The notes under the pieces are model-generated. The model saw nothing but the letters and a program-made list of their open reading frames with translations. It had not been told where the DNA came from and did not search any database. Position numbers and translations under genes: made by a program. Source: Eudromia elegans (lineage: Eukaryota; Chordata; Aves; Tinamiformes; Tinamidae). Taken from it: a DNA stretch of 64,000 nucleotides. The DNA lies in assembly GCA_003342815.1 (NCBI GenBank), contig PTEX01000032.1, forward strand, positions 1,619,644-1,683,643, read 5' to 3'. Shown one piece after another: positions 47,301 through 60,310 of this stretch; the first letter of the stretch is position 1, and each line of letters begins with the position of its first letter.

Positions 47301-47579
47301 CCACTCTGGAAGCCCACTGAAATGGGCTAAGCTACAGGGAGTCATTGAAATGCAAGAGGTAGCTCAAGAAGATGCCTGGAGGAATCTTTGCTCACCACAT
47401 CACGGTGCTGCAGCCGCTCCAAACATCATCTTTTACCACTTGAGATATCTCAATTGAGGCCAGAATTTTACTCAAATACCCACTGTCTAATGAGTAAGAA
47501 TGGTAAACTGCATATCCCCTTTTATAGTATTAAATTAAATATATACACTACTTACTATGTTAAATGTATATTCTATTTG

Positions 47580-47880
47580 CTTCTATTGTTAAGACCTATT
47601 TTCAAAATCTCTTAATATTTTTCATGCATAGAGGTATTAGGGGAATTTTATTACTTCTGGTTTTATTGACCATATATTTGGTAAAGGTTATATGAGTTTT
47701 ATTTCTTAATCTGGGAGACTTTAAAAACATTATTTGCTGATTTATCTGTTTTGTCTGATTAAATAAATGAAGAAAGAACTGTAAACTGTAGTGGTGTCAC
47801 AAATGGGCAGTTATCCTTTATTTTAATTAAAATCAGGTTCTATAAAACATTTTGTTCAGGAGCTCTCTATCTGGGCCCGG
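47580..47880. promoter_or_regulatory. candidate AT-rich regulatory element
   Basis: Unique sequence with 'aatatttttcatgcatagag', 'gattaaataaatgaagaaag' and 'attttaattaaaatc' (near 47,820-47,834). Motif content fits homeodomain/POU sites, but nothing more can be shown. Confidence 0.22.
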
Positions 47881-48975
47881 TTGGCCTAGTTTCTGCAGGA
47901 ACCCAAAGGTTCAGCTGCAGTCTTCACTTGCACAACACTACCAGAAGAGCAAAGTGTTCAACCCCTAGGCCAGCATTTGTTGCACCACGCGAGCTGCATT
48001 TGTACCTCTGCCGGAGGAAACCAAAGCTCAACATGGCAAGTGTTAGTGCGAAGCCTCTATCACATTTACACAAATCTCCTCTTCTTTCCTCTGCTCTACT
48101 TTCCACCACTTACAGGCTCTATAGCTCCCTGTGGTCGCAGCTACCACTGAAACACTTGAGGAAATGAGGCTCCATAAAACTTTGGTTTCTATTTTATTTT
48201 CCACTCAGTCTCTGCAGGACCCTAGAGACACATATGGGTCTCTGGACCTAGTGAGTGTTCTGCCAAAGCTGAGTGACTGAGAATCACAAGAATCAGTGGA
48301 ATCTGGGCAATCACCACAGCACACAGCAGCAGGAGTTCTTTCAAATAGGGGAACCGAAGCTTGATCAGCACTAAGTTACCTTTGAAGAGATTCCCAGCTA
48401 CAGGGCTATGGCTGTGCCACGTTCTCAGCTGTACCAAACACAGCCCAGACTCTGCTGGAGCCATCGAGGCTTCCTGTCATTACCAATCAAATAAACATCA
48501 CTTTCCATCATAGCTCATTTTCCATTTTAGTTGGCAACACCCCCATCGCTCTCTAACCCAGTCACTTATTGCCGTGGAGACCAACAGGTTACCTGGATGT
48601 TGCTAGGCTGCACCACGTCGCCGAATCCCTCTCCTTTTTCTCAGCCACACTGCTCATTTCATGGCCATTTTGACATTGTCCAGGATGTCCTTACCCTGGG
48701 AAATCCTTAAACAGACATCTGGAAAGTGGCAGTGAGACAAAGCCAGCAATAGAGCCCTATCTCTGTCTCTAAAAGTCAGTATGGCGTTTGGAAGAGATTT
48801 TTAATATGGTATTCTGCTCTGGTTTCCATTTGCTACCGACATGGATAGCCTGGCACAATACTAACTCCCTACAAAGCCTTCTGCTCATAATGCACTGTTG
48901 TCTTCTCGAGGCTCTGAACAAACTGTCTATGTGCTTTATCTTCTCTGGATGTTCACCAGTTGTGGGAAATATTGC

Positions 48976-49098
48976 AAACTGCCCATAAATGAAGCTGAGG
49001 CAAGTGGACACCTAAGATTACACAGGGATAGAGTGAGAGGGGATGTGAAAGACAGGAGGCAGCAAGAACCTGAACTCATAGAGTCAGTGCGGTCCAGG
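48976..49098 (-). mobile_element. MIR element
   Basis: Plus-strand order 'ctgcccataaatgaagctga', 'ggcaag', 'cacctaagattacacaggga' and 'agaacctgaactcatagagt' is the reverse complement of a MIR ('actctatgagttcaggttct ... cttgcctcagcttc'). Clear but diverged. Confidence 0.6.
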
Positions 49099-49510
49099 TG
49101 AGCGGCCCGTGTAAGTGCCAGCGAACGGCTGCAAATGGGAACAAGCAGCAAAGGGAAGATACTGAATGAACTGGGTTATGGAAAAAACAGCAACAACAAC
49201 AAAGTAGCCCAACTGCCCCTTCCTTCCTAATCATAATGTTTCAGTACAACAGAACAAAAAGGGATATAAAAAGGTAATGTGTATTTTCTTCAAGGACTTG
49301 TTGAAAACACAATAGAGTGTCTTTGTAATTTACTGGTAATACGTACACAATGTAAAAGATCAGGAGCAGAGAGTACTATCACTATATTTAGAGATAATGG
49401 TGCTTTTCTTTCATAGGCTTGATATAAACTTTGATTACATAGCATTTCTTTAATTTGCTGCTGTTCAAGAAAACCCTTAGAGCACTGCAGTGAGCAATGC
49501 CTCTCTTTTA

Positions 49511-49543
49511 CATTTGCATTTTTTAATTTGCATTTTTTAATTT
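49511..49543. repeat. 14-bp duplication carrying two POU octamers
   Basis: 'atttgcattttttA' is repeated with a 14-bp period, giving ATTTGCAT at 49,512-49,519 and 49,526-49,533. ATTTGCAT is the reverse complement of the classic octamer ATGCAAAT bound by POU factors. Confidence 0.75.
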
Positions 49544-52500
49544 CCCAGACTACAGCTCCACACCTACACAGGCTTTCCCTGTGGGAGGGAAGAGAATATT
49601 TTTCAGTATGAATGATACTGTTTCTCTTCTCAAATAGCTGTAGTTATTAATTCCAGAGATTTACAAAAATCACTTTGCTACTGCATCACTTAAGGGTGGA
49701 GGTTTTTTCTCCTATCATGAGACACCAATCTGCTGCTCTGCTGCTTCCCATTTTAAACAGAGCCAGCAGAGGTTGGGCTGCTCAGACGCCCGGCTGTCCC
49801 GCGGTTTGCTCCTGGCTGCGGAGTTCAAGCAGAGGTTGGAGCCTTCGAAGAAAGAGCTGCTGTGTGCTGTGTCTGAAGCCTGTCAAGCTCCCTGCAGCAC
49901 CTAAGGACAAGGATCTAGACCTGCACAAGGACACGGGTGCTCGGCAGAGTCTGATATTTTGAGGCATGAATGACAGTGAATTAGAAGGGATAAAAGTGTC
50001 TAATGCAGCTGGTTTTCTGTAGTGCCACTGAAAGGAACTGAAACGGCCTGTGGCACCCAAAATGCCTAGTGGGCAGGTCCCTTTTTGAGACACGTGAGAC
50101 CTAAATTCCATTCCATGTGCTGGATCTGTCAGAGGGACATCTAGATGTGGATTTCCCATCTCCTGGAAGATATCAAATCAAGAGGCAAAAAGAAACAGTC
50201 TCTCCTTGTGCTTCGGTCAGGGAAGGTTGAACAACTAGAAGTGCCTAAGTTCAGGAAGAAGCTCAGAGAAGCAGCAGCACCCAGGCGGGCGGGCAGCACC
50301 CACACACTGAGCTCCTGTTGCCTGTCCTCTCTGCACCCAGCTGCCTCCGAGGCTCTGTCCATAAAAGCTCATTTCATTCCTGGTGTGACATAAACAAGGA
50401 AGGCAACAAGCAGAATCAGACCAGGAAAAGCAACGGTAACAGCAGGCCAAAGAGTTTGCTCAGGAATTGTAGCCCAGTGCTAGCGCCCGCCTGCACAGGG
50501 AGCGTCTGCCTCCAGAACGAGGCTGGCCAAGGGCTGGGGCAAAAAAACATCCCAGTTTATTAACTTGACTTTGTCTTTCCAGAGCCTTGCAAAATGAAAT
50601 TAACAAACACAGCAGGTCTGCCCAAGACTGAACATTTGCTCACATAAGAGAGAAAAAAAGAGATCTGGAAGACTTTATATAACAGCACCACTTCGTGACA
50701 CCTGCCATAACAATATTTTATTTGTCAGTCTTTTCCCATCCCATGTCTCTTGAAGCTTGACTAGGTTACTGCATCAAAGAGAAGGAGTAATAGTATCATT
50801 TCAGATAAAAGAAAAAAGAGAAGTATGCTGTACACAATCTGCCCATCATCTCACTTCACAGTTACACTAACCAAACAGGCAACACATCTAAGAAAAATGC
50901 ACAGCCATATACCACGGCAAACCTGTAAACGAGAGCTTCTGCTCCGGCGTGAGGTAGGAATGCTTCATGCTTATATAACACCTATATTTCAAAGTGTGTT
51001 AGTCAGTTTAATTTACATAACTTACTTTATGCACATCAATACACTACGGCAGGGAAAGAATAAATTAAGTACAAAATTAAGCAGACACTCAGGATTTGGC
51101 AGAGCCACAAACAACCCAGAACTCCTGGATTCTAAAATGAGGGGGAAAAAAATCTATTCCAATGCAACTACTGCCGTCCCCTTTCTCAAAGTACGTGTTT
51201 CAGATAGCACGTTCTGTTTGTACAGCACTGAGCACTTTGTCAGCTCTCTGCAAGAACTGAACCGAATAACTAACACTAACTCTAATCCCAGCCCTGCACC
51301 TTAAATCTCTGAGTCTACTGAAATTTTATACCTTTATATTTAACTGACTTTCAGAATGATAACTCTGAAAGTGTGTGTTAAGCTGCACTATTTCAGTAGC
51401 ACTAATTAATATGTAATAAAAATAATAATCATGACTAATAACGATGCTCTAATAAGGATTTAATCCTACAGATCATTTTTTATGAAAGCACTTTGATAAT
51501 AATGATTATTTCTTCTTACACTGCATTTTTCATGCTAGCAACTTCAAGTGCCGTGATGATTAATAAAGCTAAAGAAATTGAGAGATACATAAAATAACAA
51601 GCTTATGAGACTGCCAATGTGCTGATCTTATTAAATAAACATTAACAAAAAATGGAGCTGTAAAGGAGATTCCCTCAGGGGGAGGGGAAGAAACAACCAA
51701 AAAAATAAACAAAAGAAAACCTTGAGGCTATGTCAGCAGGACTGAACTGACCTGCGTATCAATGTCATTTCTATTGTCACTCTAGCAAACAAAATAAAAT
51801 AATAAATAGCACTTAGTGAGCCGTGGACTAGGATGTCATTTGTTATGAATAGGTGCATGGGCATTAATCTAAGGCAGGTGTGCAGCTGGCCCGGTATTTT
51901 CAAAGGGTTGCACAAGCAAATACCTAATACATCTCGTCCACGGTAACTTTCATGCACAGCAGAAGGATGCTACATACTGTCAATGTTCACATAGGCTGAT
52001 GATGGCTGATCTCCGTTTCTGAGCCACTTAGCTGGATTAGGCACACTGAGAACTATTAGGGGCTTTTCTGTCTGCAGTGCCTAGGATTTAAGTCCAGTGG
52101 AGATGCCTCTTGTCTTCCTCCTCTCATCTTCTCACTCCCGCAGGCTAAACCAAAGAGTCTTTGGTTTGACCCAAGTTAGACGTCCACAGACACTCATAGT
52201 GGGCCGATGGAAGGAATTCACCTGGTTCAAAAATCCCCCCCTGTAGGGATGCATTTATCCCACAAGGCATTACACACAAAGCACTTTGGCAAGACAGCTT
52301 AGCTAGGAAATTACCCGAGTTGACACTACTTTCAGCAGCAGGAGGATGCTTTTGCCAGCATGGCGTATGTGATCAGAGGAGGGTGGTCAGCGACCCGGGC
52401 GACTGAACGCCTCTTACACACCCTGCCCGACTCACCCCACTCAAGAAGCCTTCACTGATTTGACCTTCCTGGCAAAGACCTGGTGGCGCAGACCAGCCTT

Positions 52501-52699
52501 AAGAGAGATGTTCCTCTGCCAAGACGAGTGGAGGAAGACCTCACTAGGGGGTGAGCAACTCTCCGCTTAAAAGAATCCCTTGACTTTGCTCCTATCATGC
52601 ACATATCGCTTCAGCTAAGTGGTTTTACTGTGACATCAGATAGGAAAGAAATAAGAGATACACAAGAGAGAAGCCCCTATGCTGAGCTTTACTGTGACT
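49544..52699. other. unique non-coding DNA
   Basis: GC-richer at 49,770-49,960 and 50,270-50,520, and AT-rich at 51,340-51,640 with TAAT cores. A MIR remnant is listed separately. At 51,215-51,245 'ctgtttgtacagcactgagc' resembles an old sauropsid dispersed repeat. The GC-richer stretch 52,380-52,560 is treated in the findings. Confidence 0.5.
50972..51138 (-). mobile_element. MIR-like remnant (diverged)
   Basis: Plus-strand text 'ataacacctatatttcaaag' near the start, 'cagtttaatttacataactt' in the middle and 'acccagaactcctggattct' at the end fit a reverse-oriented MIR. The 159-codon frame at 50,825-51,304 runs through this remnant and is therefore not credible as a gene. Confidence 0.4.
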
Positions 52700-52705
52700 A
52701 TAGAT

Positions 52706-52737
<32 letters not shown>
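52700..52737. repeat. TA-rich microsatellite
   Basis: TA units interrupted by TTTTTAT, about 38 bases. Confidence 0.9.
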
Positions 52738-53562
52738 GGCAATCACTGACGGGGACTTGCTCATATGCTCCACGTCAGCACTAGGAAAGCAGTCAAGCAG
52801 TGCCAGGTCTTGCAAAGGATAACATGGAGGTACCAAATTTGAAGTCTGAGAAGAAAGAACAACAGTTTGTCTTTGGAGGAAGAAGAGTTGAAGGAACCTC
52901 TCACAGGAGACACTTGCAGCTCCTTTTCCCCCACTATTTCTCTTCACAGTTATATTGGGCAATTTGGGAAATGATTGCATAGAGAAAGATATAAAAGAAC
53001 AAAAAAATAATTCCAGCTAAACAGAAGCTTTCAGATAAAACAGAAGCCAGCCCATGGACAAGGAGAATATATGCATAGGTGCTAAGAAATACCTGCTACG
53101 TTTTAACTACATGGTATATGACACTGTCTGAGGTTCATGGAAGGACTGAGTGCAACCAACTCTCTCTTTGTGAAGGGGATGTACAATATTTCAGCGCAAA
53201 TAAATATCAAGAATAGCCCCCAGCAGCAGAAATCAAATCTGAATAGGAAGAGATCTTAGCAGATCTAACAGAGGCTTGCTACACTCATGGTCAATCCTTC
53301 TCTAAACTAATTTGTGAACAAAGACAACAAAGGGCTGGATGTTCCTCTGGGGACATTCATATTTTCTAACTCAGGAGTAAATTATGTTGAATGAGAATAC
53401 AAAGTCATAAAATATAATCAGGCTATTAGCTAGACAAGAATTGTAAGGAAGATACAGTGCTCAACAATGAACTGCTAGTGTTACATGTGCTAAGTAGGGA
53501 CAATAGGAATCAGTGGGAATATTTGGCACGCAGTGATTTCCTTCCCTGGGCCTCCCACAATT

Positions 53563-53594
53563 TGCAGAATTTCTGCAGAACTCTGCAGAATTTC
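53563..53594. repeat. short tandem (TGCAGAA) triplication
   Basis: TGCAGAA occurs at 53,563, 53,574 and 53,584, spaced 11 and 10 bp, within 'tgcagaatttctgcagaact'. It is a small local duplication. Confidence 0.8.
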
Positions 53595-54357
53595 CTGGGC
53601 CAGAGGTCAGCTTTCCCTCTTGGTGAAACACTCTTGGATTTCAGTGCTCACTGCCACTGCTACAAAACAAGGGCAGTTACAAAAGGCTGATTTGCAAAAA
53701 TGTTTATAAATTCTACAGCTTTTTATTTGGGGGAGTTCAGTTTAAGACTTCTGGTGGCTGCAGGCATCTGCCTCGTCTGAGATTTCTCCATGGTGCAGGC
53801 AGATGAAGTGGGAACTGGGAGCTCGATTCTAGGGAAAATGGAAGCCAGAGGAGAACCATAAACATACATATTTTCTTTGCTTATAGATATTTCTGTTATT
53901 CTTAGGATTGTCAGAAGAATCTTGACACAACCACATGAGCAGCTATGAAAGAAAGTAAGAGTTTTGTTAGAGATTTCCAGTGGGATAAAGATAGAGCATG
54001 GCTGGACTAAGCAGGTACCCAAAGGTTACCAGCAGGCTTGTCTGCTAGCTGGACCCAGTTGATATCACCCAGCCTGATGTGATCTGCTGAGACTTGTGTT
54101 CCCTTTCCTTTCATCTCTGTTTCATCAATACACAACCTTCTCCCCCTCCTTAACCATATGCCTTTGGACAAGGTTCTCCTGCTTTGTCTGACAATATGAT
54201 CTCTCCTCTCAGTTGCTGTTTGTTCCAATATATACCAGAATATCATCTGAAGTAAAATGGACATTATCAGGTGCACATTTGCTACATGCTTGCGCTAGGA
54301 GACCAAAGTCCTAGGTTTGAAAAGGAAATACTTTTTCCTTGAAAGCATTTTACAGTG

Positions 54358-54390
54358 CTTTTTATAAGTATTTTATAAGCATTTTATAAG
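54358..54390. repeat. short tandem (TTTTATAAG) triplication
   Basis: Three copies of 'ttttataag' with an 11-bp period, each joined by TA or CA. It is a local slippage product. Confidence 0.8.
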
Positions 54391-55959
54391 AGAGTGTATC
54401 TTTCACAGAGCACACCATATCTGAAGAGACCAAATTCCAAAAGAAGGAACAAGAAATGCACACATGTCAGTGGGACCGTCAGCATGCAACATGTGATATA
54501 CATATATGGTGAGTTATTTATGAGAATTTTGATGGGTTAGGGAAGGAAGACTTTACAACAGCAGAATTTAAAAATGGGATCATTCAGGCCATCAAAAATA
54601 AGAGGTGCTGGAAAGATCTGGAGAACCTGGAAAGAAGATTAAAAAACTGCAATCAATAGAGTGTTTAGGACAGCACCTTGTCCACAAGGAAGCCAGCCGG
54701 GAGAGAACTAGACTGTTAACACAAACCTTGGTTGGTCTACTTAGAAAAACACAGCAGCCAACCAAATGACAATCACAGTCTATGCAATGGTAGCACCCAA
54801 ATGCCAAGCAGGTCAGTTCTCAGCCACAACAGGTCCATGGAAGGGAAGCACCGCGTCTGAGCTAACTCATGGACTGCCGCTTGGACACCTCTGCAGAGGA
54901 GCCAAAGGTGGTGAGAGGTCAAGTGGGCAGCTGTGCCATGCATAGGCCATGTCCCCATGGCCACGGCACTGGCCCCCTGGGATGAAGCAAAGCTCAGCCA
55001 TGAGCTGCTGGGAACTGGGAGAGCAGCCAGCAGCTGCCCGTCTTGGATCCAACCATGTGGTTAATGGCACGGTTGATTTTGATCAATTTTATTTGCGTGC
55101 TGCAGCTACTATTAACCAGGAAATCAATCACAGGACATAAAATACCATTTTGTTTGTTCTTAAGGTCTCCATTCTTCCTTGTCTGTAAGGTTCAAAAGAA
55201 TATTTTGCTCATGAAAGCCAACACAGCATGCTTGAAAGCACTAAGGAGTGAACTGTTTGTTTATCCTCAGGGCAGGTGCTCTGTAGATTATCACAGGCAG
55301 CTTTGTTACTCGGCATTACAAAGTCTTCAACCTTGACCTGTAAGGACAACTCTTTCCTGTCCCCTCCCTTCCCTCAAAAATGGGGGAAAAAAGGGAGCAG
55401 AGAAATGCCTCTGTACTCTGTGCTGCTGCTTTGTCTTGCTCCAGCAAAGCCTTCGCTGCACAGGCACACACGCGCTGAAGTTTCCTGTACTTGGCTCTTA
55501 CTCAGTAGTCTGGGGCTGAAATTGTATGGTAGGAAATTAGAAGCATAGACTCTCTTGGGGGATTCAGCAGTGTTAATTGCATGGCATGGAAATACTCAGG
55601 GGAAACTTTCCAGGTGACATGTAAGGAATTAGACACACATATATCTCACTTTAATATGAAGGGAACCAGAGTGCTCATCTCCCTGTGCAGTCGGTTGACA
55701 ACCTTCCCCTTACCTTGAATGATGGCTCACAGGTGGAGCTATCTTGTTCCATTAAGGATTTTTAGAAAAACATATATAACAGCAGGAGCCTGCAAAGGGC
55801 TTTCTCCTAGATAAACACCATAAAAATCCTGAATTCTGGAGTTATTTCAAACGAATAACTGTCTTCAAGATATAAAATCTTTTCTAGTTACCAGTGTTTG
55901 GGGAAAAATGGTATAGGGAATTACTGCCCCAGTGATCAGCCCTGGTGTGAATACAAGGG

Positions 55960-55980
55960 AAAAAAAAGAAAAAAAAAAAA
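55960..55980. repeat. A-rich tract
   Basis: A run interrupted by one G, about 21 bases. Confidence 0.85.
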
Positions 55981-58227
55981 GCACAATGGAGGTGCACAGG
56001 TGACCTTTGAAACTCTCTGATCTTGAGTTAGTTGCTAGACAGTCCCCGAGTTCAAGCCCAAAGCCCATTAGGAACCATGGGAATATTGTCTGGAAGAAGA
56101 ATTAATAGTTTCCAGAGCCACTTGCCTCCTCAGCCTAGGGAATGCCTCATTTAACTCTTCGCATAACTTCAGCACTGATGTTTTGACCACCTCCTCAGCG
56201 AATATACTGCACTCCCAGCTATTCCTAACTTAACATGTCCAAAACACCTGCCTAAAAGAGTCCCCCAGCTATGACTGAACCTGTGAAAGTTTCTGCTGCT
56301 AATCCTTGAAGCCTTAAAACATCCATAAGCTTCAACAAAATCTTCACACAAAACTTCCAACAAAATGCAGTGATCTCCTTGAAAATATATTCTTGGGCCT
56401 ATATGGACACTGCCTTCAAACTCCTATCTAACTTTGTTTGATGGATAAAACAAAGATATATCATAGATGTTACTGTAGTTGTTTGGCTTGACAGGAACAT
56501 CATTTAGCTTTGATATTCATAGATATTTGGCATCAAGATTCATCGTGTCAAAATTTGCTGAGTGGCAATTTGGTATTTAAGAAAAGTACATTTCCTATAA
56601 ATGCTGAAAGGGAGGTAATTATCAATACAGGGCCACCCTGTCTATACAGACTGTTCAAATGGGAACAAAGCATATATCTATTTATGACACATCATGAGAG
56701 AAAAAAACATCTCCCTGCTTCTCTGGCACAGTCAGGATGGTGGCCGGATCCATCTGCAGCCCAGTAACGCATAGGACCACGGAGCAGTGGGGCTGATTCT
56801 CATCACAGGAGGCCACAGCTTGCAGGAACCAGCACACGGGTGTAAAACGACCTAGAGCTGGAAGTAATCTGCAATATATCTTCTTCTAAAATAAGGCTTC
56901 CACTAAGGCTTGCATTTTCAAATGACTCAAAGGTAGCTGGAATTGCTATTCCTACAAGGAAAGGAGTGGAGTTAGGCATTTTATGCTTGTAAGTTCCTTT
57001 GATAAAACCTGTGTTTTGTCCCAGCTGTAACGAAAAAGCTCTGTTTACACTTGAGCTAATCCATGTCCTTCTCCAGGAAGGATGATATTGCAACACTGCG
57101 TAATCAGGGGGTTGGCAGCTGGGCACTGGAGCGCTCAACATTCAAATCCACGTATTGCAAGGGAAACGGGAGAAACTGTGTCAAGAAAGCCTTCGTCATC
57201 CTTACCCTGTAACTTAAGAGCAGAGGCCCCAAGTGCGTTACTTCTGAATTCTTGCAGGGTTACAGGCCTCTAAAATAAATCAGCTCTGCCAATTGTGAAA
57301 CACCCTGCAGCATATATTGGAAACACTTCACTACCTTTTAAAGTGACAGATTAAAATCTCTAGTAACAAAGTTTTGCTCCTTTCCTTCAGCCATCCTTAA
57401 GCAATTCCACTCTCACTAGTATAGGAGGATTTGGGTATTTTTCTGAAAACCCTCCAGCAAGGCACGCTGGCTGGTTCCAGCCTGATCCTGACCATAATCG
57501 TACAGCTAATACTGAATCGGAGTTACTTTAGTGCATGCCCAAAATTAGGCTCCAGCTGCAGACTTGAACACTTTTAGGCTCAGAAATCCTAAGGAGTTTG
57601 GCATGCAGACAGTTTCTGCTGGAGAAGAGACGTCAGGGAGACCCCCACTACAGTAACTCAGCCCCAGAGGGGCGTCCTGGTGAGTGGCTCTCGCTGGTGT
57701 CTTGTCCCTGTATATCAGCACGCTAGGGCAGCAGCACGTGGGCACCGAGGGATGTCGGGAATGTCCTGTCGAGACCCACGCAGACCTCACCAGCCTCGTG
57801 CATGGCACTCCCCAACACACTCTTGCACCTTTTGGAGCCCCGACAACACTGCAGATGCCACATGGCCAGGATGGACACGACTGCAAGACACCCTGTGTCA
57901 TACTTGAATCGCAAGAAATAACATGGTGGTCTCTGCTCTAATGACATTATTCATTTTCATATTTAATTCATAAAAATTTTCCCCTAATATCCAGCCAGTT
58001 TCCAGCCTCTTGCAATATATAACCCAGAGTCCCGCCACCCTCTGCAAAATTCTGGTCAAGCTTGGCACTTAAAAGCAAGAAGTCTAATTTTAAGGACCAA
58101 GATCAAAGGCCAGGTTCTCTACTGTCCCTAATGCCTGAGGAGCCTATAAACAAGTCTGAAGTTTTAAACAACTGCTTTGAGAAAGGATATGAATGTCTTA
58201 TGATTCCAGCATCTTTGTGAAAGAGAC

Positions 58228-58300
58228 AGATCCTGATCCCTGTTTAACACCCGTGTAAATCAGAAGCAATCTCCTTGAAGTCAATAGAGATGGGATTCCA
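58228..58300 (+). repeat. ancient amniote interspersed-repeat fragment
   Basis: 'gatcctgatccctgtttaac', 'cccgtgtaaatcagaagcaa' and 'ctccttgaagtcaatagaga' follow the order of the same dispersed family seen at 31,690 ('GTGTAAATCAGGAGTAACTCCATTGAAGTCAATGG'). This is one of its clearest copies in the window. The class of the element is not certain. Confidence 0.45.
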
Positions 58301-60231
58301 GGCTCATAAGCCTTTGCACATTGAATTTAACTATCTGTCATGCCCACGAGGTTACAGCACAGACCTAAAAGGAGGTATGGTATAAGATCAATGTTAAGGA
58401 AAGAGTTTCATTTAAAAGACCATCTTTTCCCATCAGACATGATAGGAGATTTATTATTCCAATATTATTGTTGAAACTAGAAGAGAGAGAAAAAATAAAC
58501 AGGAACATATATTTTCATTTTATGACTGTGAACAACATTTCATACTGTAAACATATCTTGGTCTATAACATTTACCCAGTAAAAAAAATAATTTCAATAC
58601 AGTCCTTATTGCTAGCTCGGCAGAGCCTCCCTAGAACATTGTGTTAATGATTAATATGAAGTCAGTGGAATTCCACAGTTGCTGAGAGTCTTGTGCCCAA
58701 GAATGAACTGCATTGCTAAATCAGCAAAGACAGTTGTCAAGGTAACCTCTATGTAATCTATTTAACTGGCTCCCAAAACACCAATCAAGGTCAGATAACG
58801 CACTCAAGCACCATATGAACACACTCATACGGCATAAAGCTTTGTATCAAGACAGCAGGGAGGAAAAAACCTCATTAGGAAGTAGGGGGAAAAAAATAAA
58901 TTCAGTTTTGAGAAGTGTTAATTGGGATTGCAGTTAGCTTTGTGGGGAAAGTATGCTGCTCTTCTGAATATGTTTTATCTGTGGAATAAGTAATTTCTCT
59001 CCAGTTCAGTATGAATGGAAATATTCTTCTACCAGTGTTCTTAAAAAAATAAAAATAAAAACAGCCCCTGGTAAATTATTCATTTCATTTATTGTTTTAT
59101 TAATACCCAGACTGGTATCTACACTCTGATATACAGCTCTTGCTTTGTTTTGCTGTGCAATAGCTTTCTCTGGTACTTTACAAGCAAAACGTCAGCAGAA
59201 GCATCTCAAGGCTGGCACTATCATCCTCCCCAGGCAAGCACCGTTCCACAGGTCCCGCTCCCTGCTCGGCCTCCCCTCTCATGGGGATCTGCCCTCCTCC
59301 AGAGTGGCTTCTGGAAGGAACAATGATCTACTTGGATTTACAGTCTGATGGGAAGCTTGAATTTGAAGTTGCATTGCAAGTATTATTTACCTTCTCTGCA
59401 CGCACATCTCTACAGTCATAACAAGGGCTGGCAAGAGTCACTCGGGTCTGAACTGATTTTCATTGCAACAATTGCTGTGCATACAAATCAACAGCCTTTC
59501 CTTGATATTTACTGCTTTGCTCGTCTTGGAAGCAAAGAAGAGTAAGCATTATGAGAATTAAAAAGGTTGTCTGCTGCCCCGGGAGCTGCTGTACCTTTGT
59601 CCTCTGCTGCAAAGCTTCAGCACTTCCCAACTTCGTATAGTCTCTGCCCCTCAATGAATCTCAACAAATATCCCTGTGCCTCTTGCAGCAAAGCACATAC
59701 CAGGGGAGCTATTTCCTTCCTTCGCTTACACAGTGTCAGCATCAGAAAGCTGTGCTAAATCAGGACACTGCTCCTGTTCCACAAAGATGCCAAAAGGTCC
59801 TGCCATAGAAATGGAGGGCTAAAAATAACAGAGTCAAATTGCAAGAGGCAATCACACTGAAGACTCTTTCAATTTCTATAAGCTAAAATAATATTTTAGG
59901 CTCATGTTATCTGTTAACAAAAAAAATCAGAGTTCTGTTTTAAATGCAAAATAGCAGCATACAGGACACCTCAAAACTAAAAACAAGCTCAGCTCTCACC
60001 CTGGGCACGGAGCTTCACTAGCATCTCTACCCAAAGTTGTAGATATTGAGCGCTTCTGTGGATTGCCATCTTGCTAATATGGAGCGTGTGCCTGTCCGGG
60101 ATCACTGCAGGGTCCAGGGGCAGTCAGTCTCGTAGTGGTCTAGGAAAGCAGGAGACAACTGCATATCCTGGGCATCGGCAGTGCGGACGGTGCCACAGGC
60201 TGCTGTTGCCAAAGCTGCTCACACAAGATCC
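58301..60231. other. unique AT-rich non-coding DNA
   Basis: AT-rich stretches at 58,440-58,720 and 58,860-59,110 contain ATTAAT and TAAT cores. No exon or RNA gene is recognised. Confidence 0.5.
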
Positions 60232-60310
60232 AGGAGCTGAAGAGAGGCAGGCTAAGGGACTTGCTCGAGGCCACACCGGGTGCTGCGCAGGACCCCCAAA
60301 ACCCAGCCCC
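60232..60310 (-). mobile_element. MIR remnant
   Basis: 'gagaggcaggctaagggact' and 'tgctcgaggccacaccggg' match the reverse complement of the conserved MIR core ('gaggttaagtgacttgcccaaggtcacac'). Confidence 0.55.

Larger units (their letters stand above)
43976..48974. other. unique AT-rich non-coding DNA
   Basis: Mostly AT-rich. It contains a hairpin at 44,279-44,308, a C/T-rich patch at 45,340-45,560 that sustains a 215-codon frame without recognisable domains, two overlapping small frames at 46,997-47,457 and an AT-rich regulatory candidate at 47,580-47,880. None is a recognised gene. Confidence 0.5.
52738..58227. other. unique non-coding DNA
   Basis: Contains small tandem motifs listed separately and a GC-richer patch at 57,640-57,900 that is open on both strands. 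No exon, RNA gene or larger mobile element is recognised. Confidence 0.5.

Noticed and set aside
50825..51304. 159-codon plus-strand frame
   Set aside because: Runs through a MIR-like remnant.
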